Part shown: positions 1 to 6,988 of the stretch, piece after piece | How positions within the stretch are numbered: the stretch's first letter is position 1 | Layout: each line of letters opens with the position of its first letter | Program-made: the position numbers and the translations under genes | Notes under the pieces: generated by a model | Databases searched by the model: none | Seen by the model: only the letters and a program-made list of their open reading frames with translations | What the model was told of the DNA's origin: nothing | NCBI GenBank assembly: GCA_031275395.1 | Contig: JAISOU010000093.1 | Location: forward strand, 1-12,870 | Length of the DNA stretch: 12,870 nt | Origin: Helicobacteraceae bacterium | GTDB taxonomy: Bacteria; Campylobacterota; Campylobacteria; Campylobacterales; SZUA-545 | Direction of reading: 5' to 3'

Positions 1-11
1 TTATATTAAAT

Positions 12-76
12 GGCCCAAAAAAATACGCCTTTTTACACCAAACAAAAAAAAATATTTTTTATTTTTTTTCTGGGCC
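12..76 (-). other. Imperfect inverted repeat, possible end-of-operon hairpin
   Basis: GGCCCA at 12-17 is matched by TGGGCC at 71-76, and both arms continue into A/T runs that can pair, giving about 12 base pairs with one G-T pair. The loop between the arms is long (about 40 nt) and contains a second AT palindrome near 47-60. It lies directly beyond the G tract and could act as a weak terminator or a structural junction. No U-run terminator of standard form is seen. Confidence 0.3.
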
Positions 77-464
77 TTCCCCCCCCCCCCCCCCCCATTT
101 TGCCGCTATTATAAAACAAAGAAATAGCCAAAATAACGGCAAGGAGCGCGGAGTAAATAAAATTTCTAACGGGCAAAATGGATAAAAACTCTTCCGTTTC
201 CTGCGGATTGGTTTCAAAAACAGCCGCGACATAACCGGGCGCCGGCGCGCCGTATTCAAGTCCTGCGGGCAAATAAAAGAGCGGTATTAGACATATAACA
301 AAAACGACAATAGCCGTAGTTTTGAAAAAGCGCGCCAATATAATTAGAGCGACTCCAGCAATTATTCTTTCGATAATAATCAGTCCGCAACCCATAGCCT
401 GCCCAACACAAAAAATAAGCGCCAAGAAGGCGATAAAAGTCGTTGTTTTCCACTCTTTAATCAT
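33..464 (-). CDS. N-terminal membrane part of a phosphoethanolamine-transferase-like protein, truncated at an 18-G tract
   Basis: The 143-residue reading frame holds about four hydrophobic segments (roughly residues 8-27, 30-47, 49-66 and 101-119). Residues 70-94 include LEYGAPAPGYVAAVFETNP followed by a Glu-rich EFL, which resembles the loop before the catalytic domain in CptA/OpgE-type phosphoethanolamine transferases. Those enzymes move phosphoethanolamine from phospholipid to core sugars or lipid A on the periplasmic side. Family members carry a large periplasmic sulfatase-fold domain after the last helix; here it is absent. After residue 123 the frame enters the G tract (six Gly) and stops 14 codons later. 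The other two frames beyond the tract also stop, near 59 and at 1-3, so a simple change of tract length does not restore the enzyme in this sequence. It starts 15 nt after the GT4 stop and is the last gene of the leftward operon. It could be a decayed gene, a phase-variable gene with a misassembled end, or a short membrane protein. The family call is by motif recall only. Confidence 0.55.
   Translation of the reverse strand: MIKEWKTTTFIAFLALIFCVGQAMGCGLIIIERIIAGVALIILARFFKTTAIVVFVICLIPLFYLPAGLEYGAPAPGYVAAVFETNPQETEEFLSILPVRNFIYSALLAVILAISLFYNSGKMGGGGGGRPRKKIKNIFFCLV
79..96. repeat. Homopolymeric C18 (+) / G18 (-) tract
   Basis: Eighteen uninterrupted C on the plus strand read as G on the coding strand of the truncated phosphoethanolamine-transferase-like gene. 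Poly-G tracts of about 8 or more bases are the classic slipped-strand phase-variation element of Campylobacter and Helicobacter surface genes. The tract falls just after the last membrane helix, where a frame change would remove a periplasmic domain. Its true length may vary in the population or be misread. Confidence 0.9.
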
Positions 465-479
465 TATCGATCCGCTTTG

Positions 480-1574
480 CTAAACTACTAGAAAATTTGA
501 TAAAAAAATTTCCAGCCTATCAATCATAATTGTTTCGTTAAACTTTTCCTCGATATGTTTTTGCGCGGCTGTTCCCAAGTTTTTACGCAGGGCGCTATCG
601 TTCGCCAAAAGCGCGATTTTTTCAGATAGCGCATTAACGTCGCCTTTATTTATTAAAAAACCGTTTTTGCCTTCGATAATAATTTCATTCACGCCGCCCG
701 CATTCGTGGCTATTACGGCGCGTCCTTGAGCCATATATTCGACGATCGTATTTGGAAAACCTTCGCAATCCGATACGCACAGAGCTATATCGTAAGCAGA
801 AGCCGCCAACATTGGATTAGACGTAAATCCCGCGAAGTAAACTATATCGATAATTCCTAGTTTTAGCGCCAACTCTTTCAAGGCGCTTTCGTTTTTACCT
901 GAGCCTACAATAATTAAACGGGTGTTGGCGTTTATATTTTTAACGGATATGGTAAAAGCTTCAATTGCCATATCGACTCGCTTTTCGTTTTCCAATCGCC
1001 CTGTTATACCTATTACAATCGTTTGAGAATCAACGTTCCATTGCGCTCTTTGGCGAATAATTTCGTCGTCGGAAAAATCAACGCGATTTTTTCCGTTATA
1101 AATTGTTGTAATCGGATATTTTTTTAGCCATGCCGAATGTTCGATCGCCTCGTTAAAAATCGCGTCGCAAGGAGCAATGCTAGCGGTAACTAAGCGCTCG
1201 TGTCTAAAACGAATTTTTGCTTTAGCGTCGTTAAAATCGTCGTGCCGACCGACGCGACGAATATTCGGGATTTTGCAAAGTTTTGCGGCTACTCCGCCGC
1301 AGGCGATCTCTTTTTCTATATTGGTAATTACAATATTGACGCGTAATTTCTTTATTAGATAAATTATATAAAAAATCGTAATAGGATTATAGTCAAAACC
1401 AAATTTCCAAGGAAACACGCGCAGGTTTTTTGGAGCCTTTTGCATAAAAAGCGATCGACGCGCCGCTACGATAAAAACTTGATGACCTCTTGCTTCCAAA
1501 CCATTGGTCGTCCTGACCATCCAGCTTGTTACGCCGCCCCAGTTTTTTTTGGACGTAACAAACAAAATATTCAT
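480..1574 (-). CDS. GT4-family glycosyltransferase (GT-B fold)
   Basis: A 364-residue retaining glycosyltransferase of the GT4 type, presumably adding a sugar to the lipooligosaccharide on the cytoplasmic face. The N-terminal Rossmann-like half has the acceptor-side glycine loop NWGGV (11-15). The C-terminal half has GITGRLENEKR (189-199), IIVGSG (221-226) and the E-X7-E motif at E271 and E279 (EGFPNTIVEYMAQG), which binds the nucleotide-sugar donor. NAGGVNEII follows. The length is normal for the family. The ATG lies 2 nt after the stop of the upstream GT2, with an AAGG just upstream, so the two are probably co-translated. There is no signal peptide or membrane helix. The donor sugar cannot be read from the sequence; in this cluster a dTDP-amino sugar or a common hexose are both possible. 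Confidence 0.88.
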   Translation of the reverse strand: MNILFVTSKKNWGGVTSWMVRTTNGLEARGHQVFIVAARRSLFMQKAPKNLRVFPWKFGFDYNPITIFYIIYLIKKLRVNIVITNIEKEIACGGVAAKLCKIPNIRRVGRHDDFNDAKAKIRFRHERLVTASIAPCDAIFNEAIEHSAWLKKYPITTIYNGKNRVDFSDDEIIRQRAQWNVDSQTIVIGITGRLENEKRVDMAIEAFTISVKNINANTRLIIVGSGKNESALKELALKLGIIDIVYFAGFTSNPMLAASAYDIALCVSDCEGFPNTIVEYMAQGRAVIATNAGGVNEIIIEGKNGFLINKGDVNALSEKIALLANDSALRKNLGTAAQKHIEEKFNETIMIDRLEIFLSNFLVV

Positions 1575-1576
1575 AT

Positions 1577-2428
1577 TTAACCTTGTCGCAATTTTAATGC
1601 GCGTCTAATCGCGCGTTTTATCTTATGGCGAAGCTCTTTAAGCGCGTCTCTTACGCTTAACCAAGCAAAAGCGCGCCCTAAATGTTCGCCATAGCGATAT
1701 TGGCGGGTTCTGTACAGATATTTGGCGCGATCTTGTTTGGAAAAGTTTTTCGCGTGTTTAAGCGCGATCGCTCTCATACCGCGATATTTTTTATCTATAT
1801 TGTTTGAAACACGTTCTCGATTTATCGCCGAATAGTAATTAAAAAGCGCTTTTTCTATGCAGATTGCGTCGCCAAATTCCTTTGTTAATTTTAGCGTAAG
1901 ATCGTAATCTTCGCAGCCGCTTATCGTTTCGTCAAACATTTTGATCGCCACAAGATTTTTTTTTGAGACAAACAGCATTGATCCAGCGATATTTGATCCG
2001 CTTTTCGCCAACGCTTCAAAGTTAATAGTCGGCGGATTTTTGGGGTATTTTATTTTGCCGTTATCGTAGATTCTGTTATGCCATGCGTACGCAAAAGAGT
2101 ATTGAGAAAGATCGAGTTTTATAAACGTCTCGATCGCTTCGGCTAATATCTCGTCGTCGTCGTCGAATAACGATATAAATTCGCCTTGCGCGGCGTAAAT
2201 ACCCGTATTTCTAGCGCCGCTTACTCCTTTTGTTCGGACGTTCTCAAGATATTGAACGCGGCTATCCTCTTTTGCGATCGCTTCTACCAGCGCTTTAGTT
2301 TCGCCGCTTTTTTCGTCGTCGCAGATTAAAATCTCTATATTTTTATAAGTTTGATTCTGCGCGGATCTAATAGCTCGCGGCAACAGATTTTGGCGCTTAT
2401 ACGTGGGAATAATAATTGAAACTAGCAT
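1577..2428 (-). CDS. GT2-family glycosyltransferase (GT-A fold)
   Basis: A 283-residue inverting glycosyltransferase. The N-terminus VSIIIPTYKRQNLLPRAI (3-20) is the GT2 nucleotide-binding signature, ILICDD (34-38) gives the first acidic pair, and LFDDDDE (87-93) supplies the metal-binding DXD; GARNTGI (71-77) is the usual loop between them. The C-terminal 40 residues are rich in Lys/Arg (for example KIKRAIRRALKLRQG) and could hold the enzyme against the inner membrane. The ATG overlaps the last codons of the truncated upstream open frame (2422-2625), so expression probably depends on coupling to that remnant. The acceptor and donor are unknown; it presumably extends the core oligosaccharide. 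Confidence 0.87.
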   Translation of the reverse strand: MLVSIIIPTYKRQNLLPRAIRSAQNQTYKNIEILICDDEKSGETKALVEAIAKEDSRVQYLENVRTKGVSGARNTGIYAAQGEFISLFDDDDEILAEAIETFIKLDLSQYSFAYAWHNRIYDNGKIKYPKNPPTINFEALAKSGSNIAGSMLFVSKKNLVAIKMFDETISGCEDYDLTLKLTKEFGDAICIEKALFNYYSAINRERVSNNIDKKYRGMRAIALKHAKNFSKQDRAKYLYRTRQYRYGEHLGRAFAWLSVRDALKELRHKIKRAIRRALKLRQG

Positions 2429-2625
2429 TGCGGCGATCGTTTATAAAAAAAGATCAAGATACCAAAGTTTTGATTGGTTTGATTTTTTAACGAAGACAAG
2501 GTAATGCGATTAAAAATATCCCAACGATATTTTAGCCGCGTTTCGTCGATCGTAGCGCCCTCTTTTCTATAGCCAATCGGCGCTCTAAAACGAATAAAGA
2601 CAAAATGAACGAATAAAGCGTTCAT
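2422..2625 (-). pseudogene. N-terminal remnant of a PF11316-like putative rhamnosyltransferase
   Basis: The 67-codon frame begins at an ATG that overlaps the rmlB stop (ATGA). It has the look of the start of the putative rhamnosyl transferase family: an HFVFIRFRAP opening, then RWDIFNRITLSSLKNQTNQN and F-ILIFF. In complete members this leads into the DXD region of a protein of about 250-300 residues. Here the frame stops after YKRSPQC, and the ATG of the following GT2 overlaps its end. The rest of the gene is gone, apparently deleted. It may still be translated and serve only to couple rmlB to the GT2. The family match is by recognition of the opening motif, not by a search. An alternative is a short unrelated hypothetical protein, which I think less likely because of the QTNQNF stretch. 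Confidence 0.6.
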
Positions 2626-3635
2626 ATAAATCCTTTCTCTAAGTACCACTTTACGGTTTTGATCATTCCGCTTTCAAACGTTTCTTTTGCTTTCCAACCT
2701 AGTTTTATTTCAATTTTTGTCGCGTCGATCGCGTAACGGCGATCGTGTCCCGCGCGATCTTTAACAAACGATATTTGATCTTTATAGCTACCGCTTGATT
2801 TAGGGCGCAAAATATCTAATAATTCGCAAATTTTAATCGCGATCTCTAAGTTTTCTTTCTCGTTTCTACCGCCAATATTATATGTCTCTCCCGCTTGCGC
2901 TTTATGAAACGCCAGATCGATTCCCTCGCAATGATCGGTTACATAGAGCCAATCGCGGACATTTTTCCCGTCTCCGTAAATAGGTATGGGCTGATTGTTT
3001 AACGCGGATCGGATAATGGTGGGTATCAGTTTCTCTTGATGTTGCTTTGGTCCATAATTATTAGAACAATTTGTGATAATCGCGTTAAGTTTGTAAGTGT
3101 GAAAATAACTGCGAACAATCATATCGGAAGAAGCCTTGCTGGCGCTATACGGACTATTTGGCGCGTATGGCGAGCTTTCGCTAAAAAGCCCCTCTTTGCC
3201 TAGCGATCCGTAAACTTCGTCCGTGCTAATATGGTGAAAACGGTTTTCTTCATAGTCGTTATTAAACCAATGTCTTCGCGCCGCCTCGATCAGATTAAAC
3301 GTTCCAAGCGCGTTTGTTTTAATAAAAATATCTGGATTTTCGATAGAGTTATCCACGTGGCTTTCGGCGGCAAAGTGAATTACGCCGCGTATATCGTAAC
3401 GCGTAAATATATCTTTTAATAGCGAGCGATCGCAAATATCGCCTTGCGTAAAAATATGGCGCGGATTATGAGCGATCTCCTCTAGGTTTTCCATATCTCC
3501 AGCGTATGTAAGATTATCTAAATTAACGACGCGATAATTGGGATATTTCGCTAAAAAATACGGTATAAAATTGGAACCGATAAATCCCGCCCCGCCCGTA
3601 ACAAGAATCGTCTTTATAGCATTGTCGTCGCGCAT
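2622..3635 (-). CDS. rmlB: dTDP-glucose 4,6-dehydratase
   Basis: Converts dTDP-glucose to dTDP-4-keto-6-deoxyglucose, the branch point for dTDP-rhamnose and dTDP-amino-deoxy sugars. It is a cytoplasmic extended short-chain dehydrogenase of 337 residues, normal for RmlB. Visible motifs are the NAD-binding GGAGFIG (14-20), HFAAESHVD (87-95), the catalytic STDE (137-140, Thr/Asp/Glu typical of RmlB rather than epimerases) and the active-site YSASK (Y163, K167); NNYGP and the C-terminal NIGGRNE/RDWLYV stretches also fit. The open frame extends 59 codons upstream, but that part lies in a decayed rmlC. I chose the ATG at 3635, a few residues before the conserved ILVTGG, with purine-rich AAGAAGAAACC upstream. 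The stop overlaps the next ATG as ATGA. It works with rmlA and the ketoisomerase/aminotransferase pair of the same operon. Confidence 0.96.
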   Translation of the reverse strand: MRDDNAIKTILVTGGAGFIGSNFIPYFLAKYPNYRVVNLDNLTYAGDMENLEEIAHNPRHIFTQGDICDRSLLKDIFTRYDIRGVIHFAAESHVDNSIENPDIFIKTNALGTFNLIEAARRHWFNNDYEENRFHHISTDEVYGSLGKEGLFSESSPYAPNSPYSASKASSDMIVRSYFHTYKLNAIITNCSNNYGPKQHQEKLIPTIIRSALNNQPIPIYGDGKNVRDWLYVTDHCEGIDLAFHKAQAGETYNIGGRNEKENLEIAIKICELLDILRPKSSGSYKDQISFVKDRAGHDRRYAIDATKIEIKLGWKAKETFESGMIKTVKWYLEKGFI

Positions 3636-3834
3636 TACTCGGTTTCTTCTTTTTATAGCTCTATTATCGTTTGAATTGTCCGTTATCGATCTAACGATGA
3701 TTATAGTCAATAAACGCTTAAACGACCGTTTTTGGTCTTTAGCGGAAACTCTCCATAAAATAACCGCGATCGTCGCTATATGCTTTTTGTTCCAATATAA
3801 CAACGCCGTCAATATCAGTTTGGATTAATTTCGC
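3636..3834 (-). pseudogene. rmlC: rmlC (dTDP-4-dehydrorhamnose 3,5-epimerase) remnant
   Basis: The 189-nt gap between rmlA and rmlB, with a few bases of the rmlA end, reads in one minus-strand frame as the beginning of an Rml[20 protein letters not shown] (3831-3775) followed by DDRGYFMESFR (3774-3742), then TAA. The D-RG-F-E-F stretch is the N-terminal signature of this epimerase. Beyond the stop, a shift of one base continues as KDQKRSF and later SITDN, loosely like the next conserved RmlC stretch (V-DN-S), up to the rmlB start. The codon where the initiator should be is GCG (3834-3832), and the remaining two thirds of the gene are missing. It therefore has no start, has a frameshift and is cut off at the 3' end. 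RmlC is the third enzyme of dTDP-L-rhamnose synthesis, and no rmlD is seen in the window. The first half of the match is strong; the second half is an inference. Confidence 0.72.
3700..3705 (-). promoter_or_regulatory. Possible -10 box upstream of rmlB, inside the rmlC remnant
   Basis: The minus strand has an exact TATAAT here, about 65 nt before the rmlB ATG. No recognisable -35 hexamer sits 16-18 bp upstream, although many Campylobacterota promoters lack one. It could give rmlB and the downstream genes their own transcript. AT-rich decayed sequence makes chance matches likely. Confidence 0.25.
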
Positions 3835-4712
3835 GAGATTCCCCTTACAAAACGCGTTAAGTATTGTCCATAGCCGCTTTTAGCGAGCGGCGCGGCAAGC
3901 TCTAGGAGTTTTTCTTTGGATATATAGCCCATCGAAAAGGCGATCTCCTCCAAGCACGCCACTTTCAGCCCTTGGCGCTTTTCGATCGTTTCGATAAAAA
4001 CGCCGGCTTCTAGCATACTCTCGTGCGTTCCCGCGTCAAGCCAAGCAAATCCGCGCCCGAACAGCTCCGCTTTTAGTCGTTTTTGCCGTAAATACTCGCC
4101 GATCACGTCCGTGATTTCAAGTTCGCCGCGCTCGCTAGGTTTAAGATTTTTGGCGATCTTAACGCATTCATTTGTAAAAAAATACAATCCGACAATAGCA
4201 AAATCGCTTTTTGGTTTTAAGGGTTTTTCTTCTACGCCGATTACGTTCATTTGGTCGTCAAACTCTACCACGCCGTAGCGGCTCGGATCGGCGACTCGGT
4301 AGCCAAAAATCGCCGACTTTCGCTCCTCGCGGACTATTTTTATCGCTTTTTGCAACGTTTGCCCTAACGAATCGCCGTAAAAAAGGTTGTCGCCTAGCGT
4401 CAAACAAACGTCGTCCTCGCCTATAAACTCTTCGCCTATGATAAACGCTTGCGCAAGTCCGTCGGGGTTAGGCTGAACGGCGTAAGAGATATTTAGCCCC
4501 AGATCGCTTCCGTCGCCGAGCAAGGTTTGAAACGCCGCCTGATCTCGAGGCGCGGAAACGATTAAAATCTCGCGCAGTCCAGCGAGCATTAACGCCGAGA
4601 GCGGATAGTAAATCATCGGTTTGTCGTAGATCGGCAGTAGCTGCTTGCTAACGCTTTTGGTAATCGGATACAACCTTGTTCCGCTTCCGCCCGCTAAAAT
4701 AATCGCTTTCAT
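3825..4712 (-). CDS. rmlA: Glucose-1-phosphate thymidylyltransferase
   Basis: Makes dTDP-glucose from glucose-1-phosphate and dTTP, the first step of the dTDP-deoxysugar pathway. The 295-residue length matches RmlA. The nucleotide-binding signature is [20 protein letters not shown] (8-27), with the metal-ligand LGDNLFYG (D108), GLAQAF (85-90), ELEITDVI and the C-terminal DAGTHESM sugar-binding stretch all present. The ATG at 4712 starts directly at MKAIILAGG, 34 nt after the aminotransferase stop, with AAGAG upstream. The last two codons (Arg-Asn) may be a late addition: if the GCG at 3834-3832 were an ATG opening rmlC, the rmlA codon at 3833-3831 would read TGA and form the ATGA overlap used elsewhere in this operon. 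That last point is inference. Confidence 0.97.
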   Translation of the reverse strand: MKAIILAGGSGTRLYPITKSVSKQLLPIYDKPMIYYPLSALMLAGLREILIVSAPRDQAAFQTLLGDGSDLGLNISYAVQPNPDGLAQAFIIGEEFIGEDDVCLTLGDNLFYGDSLGQTLQKAIKIVREERKSAIFGYRVADPSRYGVVEFDDQMNVIGVEEKPLKPKSDFAIVGLYFFTNECVKIAKNLKPSERGELEITDVIGEYLRQKRLKAELFGRGFAWLDAGTHESMLEAGVFIETIEKRQGLKVACLEEIAFSMGYISKEKLLELAAPLAKSGYGQYLTRFVRGISRN

Positions 4713-4746
4713 TTTTTCTCTTACGGATAAAATTGATTTAGGCTTA

Positions 4747-5844
4747 TTAACGCGGATTATAGCGATTAACGACCTCTACGATCCGCTCTTGCTCCGATTT
4801 AGTTAGTAGCGGCGAGATCGGCAGGCTAACGACTTCGGCGCACAAGCGCTCGCAAACGGGTAGCGATATGCCTCCGAGCGCGCCCGAATACGCCGACTGT
4901 TGATGAATCGCTTTTGGGTAGTGAATCAGCGCCGAAACGCCGTTTTGTTCTAAATGGCTTAAAAACCTCGTCCGATCGGCCGTTCTAACGACAAACTGAT
5001 GCCAAATATGTTTGCCGCCGCCCGCTTTGGGAGTAACAATATACTCGTTGTTAATTTCGCGAATAAAAAAGTCGGCGATCTTAGATCGCTTGCGGTTCTC
5101 TTCGTCTAAACGTTTTAATTTTACGCGCAGGATCGCGGCTTGAATTTCGTCTAAACGGCTATTAACGCCCGCTTCAAGATGTTCGTATCGCTTTTTTGAT
5201 CCGTAGTTGCGAAGCGTTTTAATACGATCCGCCAGCCGATCGTCGTTTGTGGTAATCGCGCCGCCGTCGCCGAGAGCGCCCAAGTTTTTACCCGGATAAA
5301 AGCTAAAACACGCCGCGACGCCAAAAGCGCCCGCTTTAACGCCGCGCGTATCTTCCGCTCCGTGCGCCTGCGCCGCGTCTTCTACGACCAGTAAGCCTCG
5401 TTTTTGCGCCAGTTCGTTTAGCGCGTCCATATCGGCAAGCCGCCCGTACAAATGCACGGGGAGGATCGCTTTTGTTTTGGCGGTTACGCGCTTTTGCGTA
5501 TCTTGCCAGTCGAGCGTCATCGTATCTAAACGCGCTTCGGCGGGAACGGGCGTCGCGCCGCAGGCGGATATAGCGAGCGCGGCGGCTATAAAGGTATTCG
5601 ACGGAAATATAACTTCGTCGTTTGCGCCTACGCCCAAAGCCCGCAAAGAGAGCGTTAGCGCGTCCAGCCCGTTACCGACGCCGATCGCGCGTTTTACGCC
5701 GCAAAAAGCGGCGAACTCCTCTTCAAACGCCTCTAGCTCTTTGCCCAAAATATACCAACCTGAATCGATTACGCGATCAATCGCGGCTTTTATCTCCTCG
5801 CGGTATTGATCGTTGATCTTTTTTAGATTTAGAAACTCGATCAT
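4747..5844 (-). CDS. dTDP-3-keto-6-deoxyhexose aminotransferase (FdtB/QdtB type, DegT/DnrJ/EryC1 family)
   Basis: A 365-residue PLP enzyme that would transfer an amino group to C3 of the dTDP-3-keto-6-deoxyhexose made by the ketoisomerase, giving dTDP-Fuc3N or dTDP-Qui3N. Family motifs are GNGLDAL (58-64, phosphate loop), PSNTFIA (81-87), [10 protein letters not shown] (154-163) and [18 protein letters not shown] (180-197), with the Schiff-base lysine at K186. [11 protein letters not shown] follows, then [10 protein letters not shown]. The start overlaps the ketoisomerase stop as ATGA, so the two enzymes are translationally coupled, which supports the pairing. The sequence alone does not settle galacto versus gluco product. 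Other DegT-family sugar aminotransferases look alike; the adjacent ketoisomerase is what decides this assignment. Confidence 0.88.
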   Translation of the reverse strand: MIEFLNLKKINDQYREEIKAAIDRVIDSGWYILGKELEAFEEEFAAFCGVKRAIGVGNGLDALTLSLRALGVGANDEVIFPSNTFIAAALAISACGATPVPAEARLDTMTLDWQDTQKRVTAKTKAILPVHLYGRLADMDALNELAQKRGLLVVEDAAQAHGAEDTRGVKAGAFGVAACFSFYPGKNLGALGDGGAITTNDDRLADRIKTLRNYGSKKRYEHLEAGVNSRLDEIQAAILRVKLKRLDEENRKRSKIADFFIREINNEYIVTPKAGGGKHIWHQFVVRTADRTRFLSHLEQNGVSALIHYPKAIHQQSAYSGALGGISLPVCERLCAEVVSLPISPLLTKSEQERIVEVVNRYNPR

Positions 5845-6239
5845 CGTTTAACCTCGCTTTGAAACTTTTGATAATCTCGAATATAGTCGCTTTCGTCGTA
5901 ATGCGCGTTCGCCAATACCGCCAACACGCAATCGGACGAAAAATCAAATATCTCGCGCCAGATTAACCCGTCTAAATATAGACCTTTGAGAGGATTATCA
6001 AGCGCTACTTCTACGCGCTCTTTGCCGTCGTCTAGCAAGATACGGCAACTGCCGCTTACCGCGATCAGCGCCTGTTTTAGGGCGCGGTGCGCGTGATAGC
6101 CGCGCCGAACGTTTTTTGCGGTATTAAATATGTAATAGACCCTTTCGATCGCAAACGGAACCTCTTTCCCGCCGTTTATAGCCGCTAAAGAACCGCGCTC
6201 GTCGCCTTTGTCTTCAAATTCTAAAAAGCGGATATTCAC
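5841..6239 (-). CDS. dTDP-4-keto-6-deoxyglucose 3,4-ketoisomerase (FdtA/QdtA type cupin)
   Basis: Moves the keto group from C4 to C3 of dTDP-4-keto-6-deoxyglucose, diverting the RmlB product from rhamnose to 3-amino sugars. It has 132 residues, a single cupin domain, the usual size for FdtA/QdtA. Key motifs are DERGSLAAI (13-21), RVYYIFN (33-39), [12 protein letters not shown] (45-56) with histidines H49 and H51 (the catalytic pair described for this family), [10 protein letters not shown] (63-72) and the C-terminal [12 protein letters not shown]. The initiator is GTG, overlapping the upstream GT2 stop as GTGA, with AAGGA a few bases before. The 3' end overlaps the aminotransferase as ATGA. 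I cannot tell whether the product has galacto (FdtA) or gluco (QdtA) configuration, so I leave the symbol blank. Confidence 0.9.
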   Translation of the reverse strand: MNIRFLEFEDKGDERGSLAAINGGKEVPFAIERVYYIFNTAKNVRRGYHAHRALKQALIAVSGSCRILLDDGKERVEVALDNPLKGLYLDGLIWREIFDFSSDCVLAVLANAHYDESDYIRDYQKFQSEVKR

Positions 6240-6988
6240 CCTTTTTCCTTCATATTAAGTTCGTATAGCGTCGCGTATTTTAAAAATATATGTATCGACG
6301 AGCTAAACGCCGCGATCAAACCGGCCGCTCCGTCCAAAAATCCGCGTTTTAACAGATAGGCTTTGAAAAACCCCCATATCGGGCGAAATAGTAACGAGAG
6401 CAAAGACGCGCGTTTGCCGCGCTTAAAATAGCTTTTCGCGCCTATTTGCGAGTAGCTAATAAGTTTCGTAAAATGTTCGTTTAAGTTTGCGTAAGAGTAG
6501 TGATCTAAATTTCCTTTGATTTTTCCTATAGCGCCATCTATTGCCATAACCTCGTGCGGCTCGTTTCCTACGCAACGAGCGTTTGCGCTCTTTTTTCCTA
6601 TGCGAATTACCCAGTCGGGATACCATATATGCTTTAGTCGCCGCCCCAGATAGACGCTTTGGCGACAAACTTCATAGCCGTTAAAACGCGGATTTTCTAG
6701 TTCGGAAAGGATATTTATCTTTAGTTCTTCCGTAACGACTTCGTCCTGATCGAGCAAAAATATCCACTCTTTTTCGCAAAGATCGAAAGCAAAGTTTGCC
6801 TGCGCTATAAAACCTTCCCATTGATGAATTACTATTTTCGCGTTATATCTTTTCGCGATCTCGCAAGTGTCGTCCGTAGAGCCGCTATCCACTATGACAA
6901 TTTCGTCCGCTAACCCGTTTAGCGATTGCAAAACTTTTTCAAAACGACTTTCTCCGTTAAACGATCTAATAGCTACCGATAAACTCAC
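6236..6988 (-). CDS. WaaE/KdtX-like GT2 core glycosyltransferase
   Basis: A 250-residue GT2 enzyme of the type that adds glucose or a related sugar to the inner-core heptose. It shows LSVAIRSFNGE (3-13), the acidic IVDSGSTDDT (32-41) and LLDQDEVV (78-85, metal-binding DQDE). The C-terminal stretch RPIWGFFKAYLLKRGFLDG is typical of the WaaE-like family, probably a membrane-contacting amphipathic region. I take the GTG at 6988 as the start rather than the ATG six codons upstream. The GTG forms a GTGA overlap with the stop of the upstream GT4, as at other junctions of this operon; it begins exactly at the conserved strand and has AGGAG about 6 nt before it. The exact acceptor is not readable. 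Confidence 0.86.
   Translation of the reverse strand: MSLSVAIRSFNGESRFEKVLQSLNGLADEIVIVDSGSTDDTCEIAKRYNAKIVIHQWEGFIAQANFAFDLCEKEWIFLLDQDEVVTEELKINILSELENPRFNGYEVCRQSVYLGRRLKHIWYPDWVIRIGKKSANARCVGNEPHEVMAIDGAIGKIKGNLDHYSYANLNEHFTKLISYSQIGAKSYFKRGKRASLLSLLFRPIWGFFKAYLLKRGFLDGAAGLIAAFSSSIHIFLKYATLYELNMKEKG

Noticed and set aside
59-259. Minus-strand reading frame through the G tract (GEGPEKK end)
   Set aside because: It is an out-of-frame shadow of the phosphoethanolamine-transferase-like gene; it only shows where a one-base shorter tract would stop.
2151-2165. Trinucleotide TCG repeat (five units)
   Set aside because: It encodes the Asp run of the GT2 DXD motif; changes in copy number would not shift the frame and the length is explained by the protein.
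3636-3812. 59-codon N-terminal extension of RmlB from a TTG at 3812
   Set aside because: The extension lies in the rmlC remnant, the ATG at 3635 sits at the normal distance from the NAD-binding motif, and the resulting length is normal for RmlB.
3538-3828. Plus-strand 96-residue frame over the rmlA-rmlB gap
   Set aside because: It is antisense to rmlB and the rmlC remnant, with no ribosome binding site or recognisable motif.
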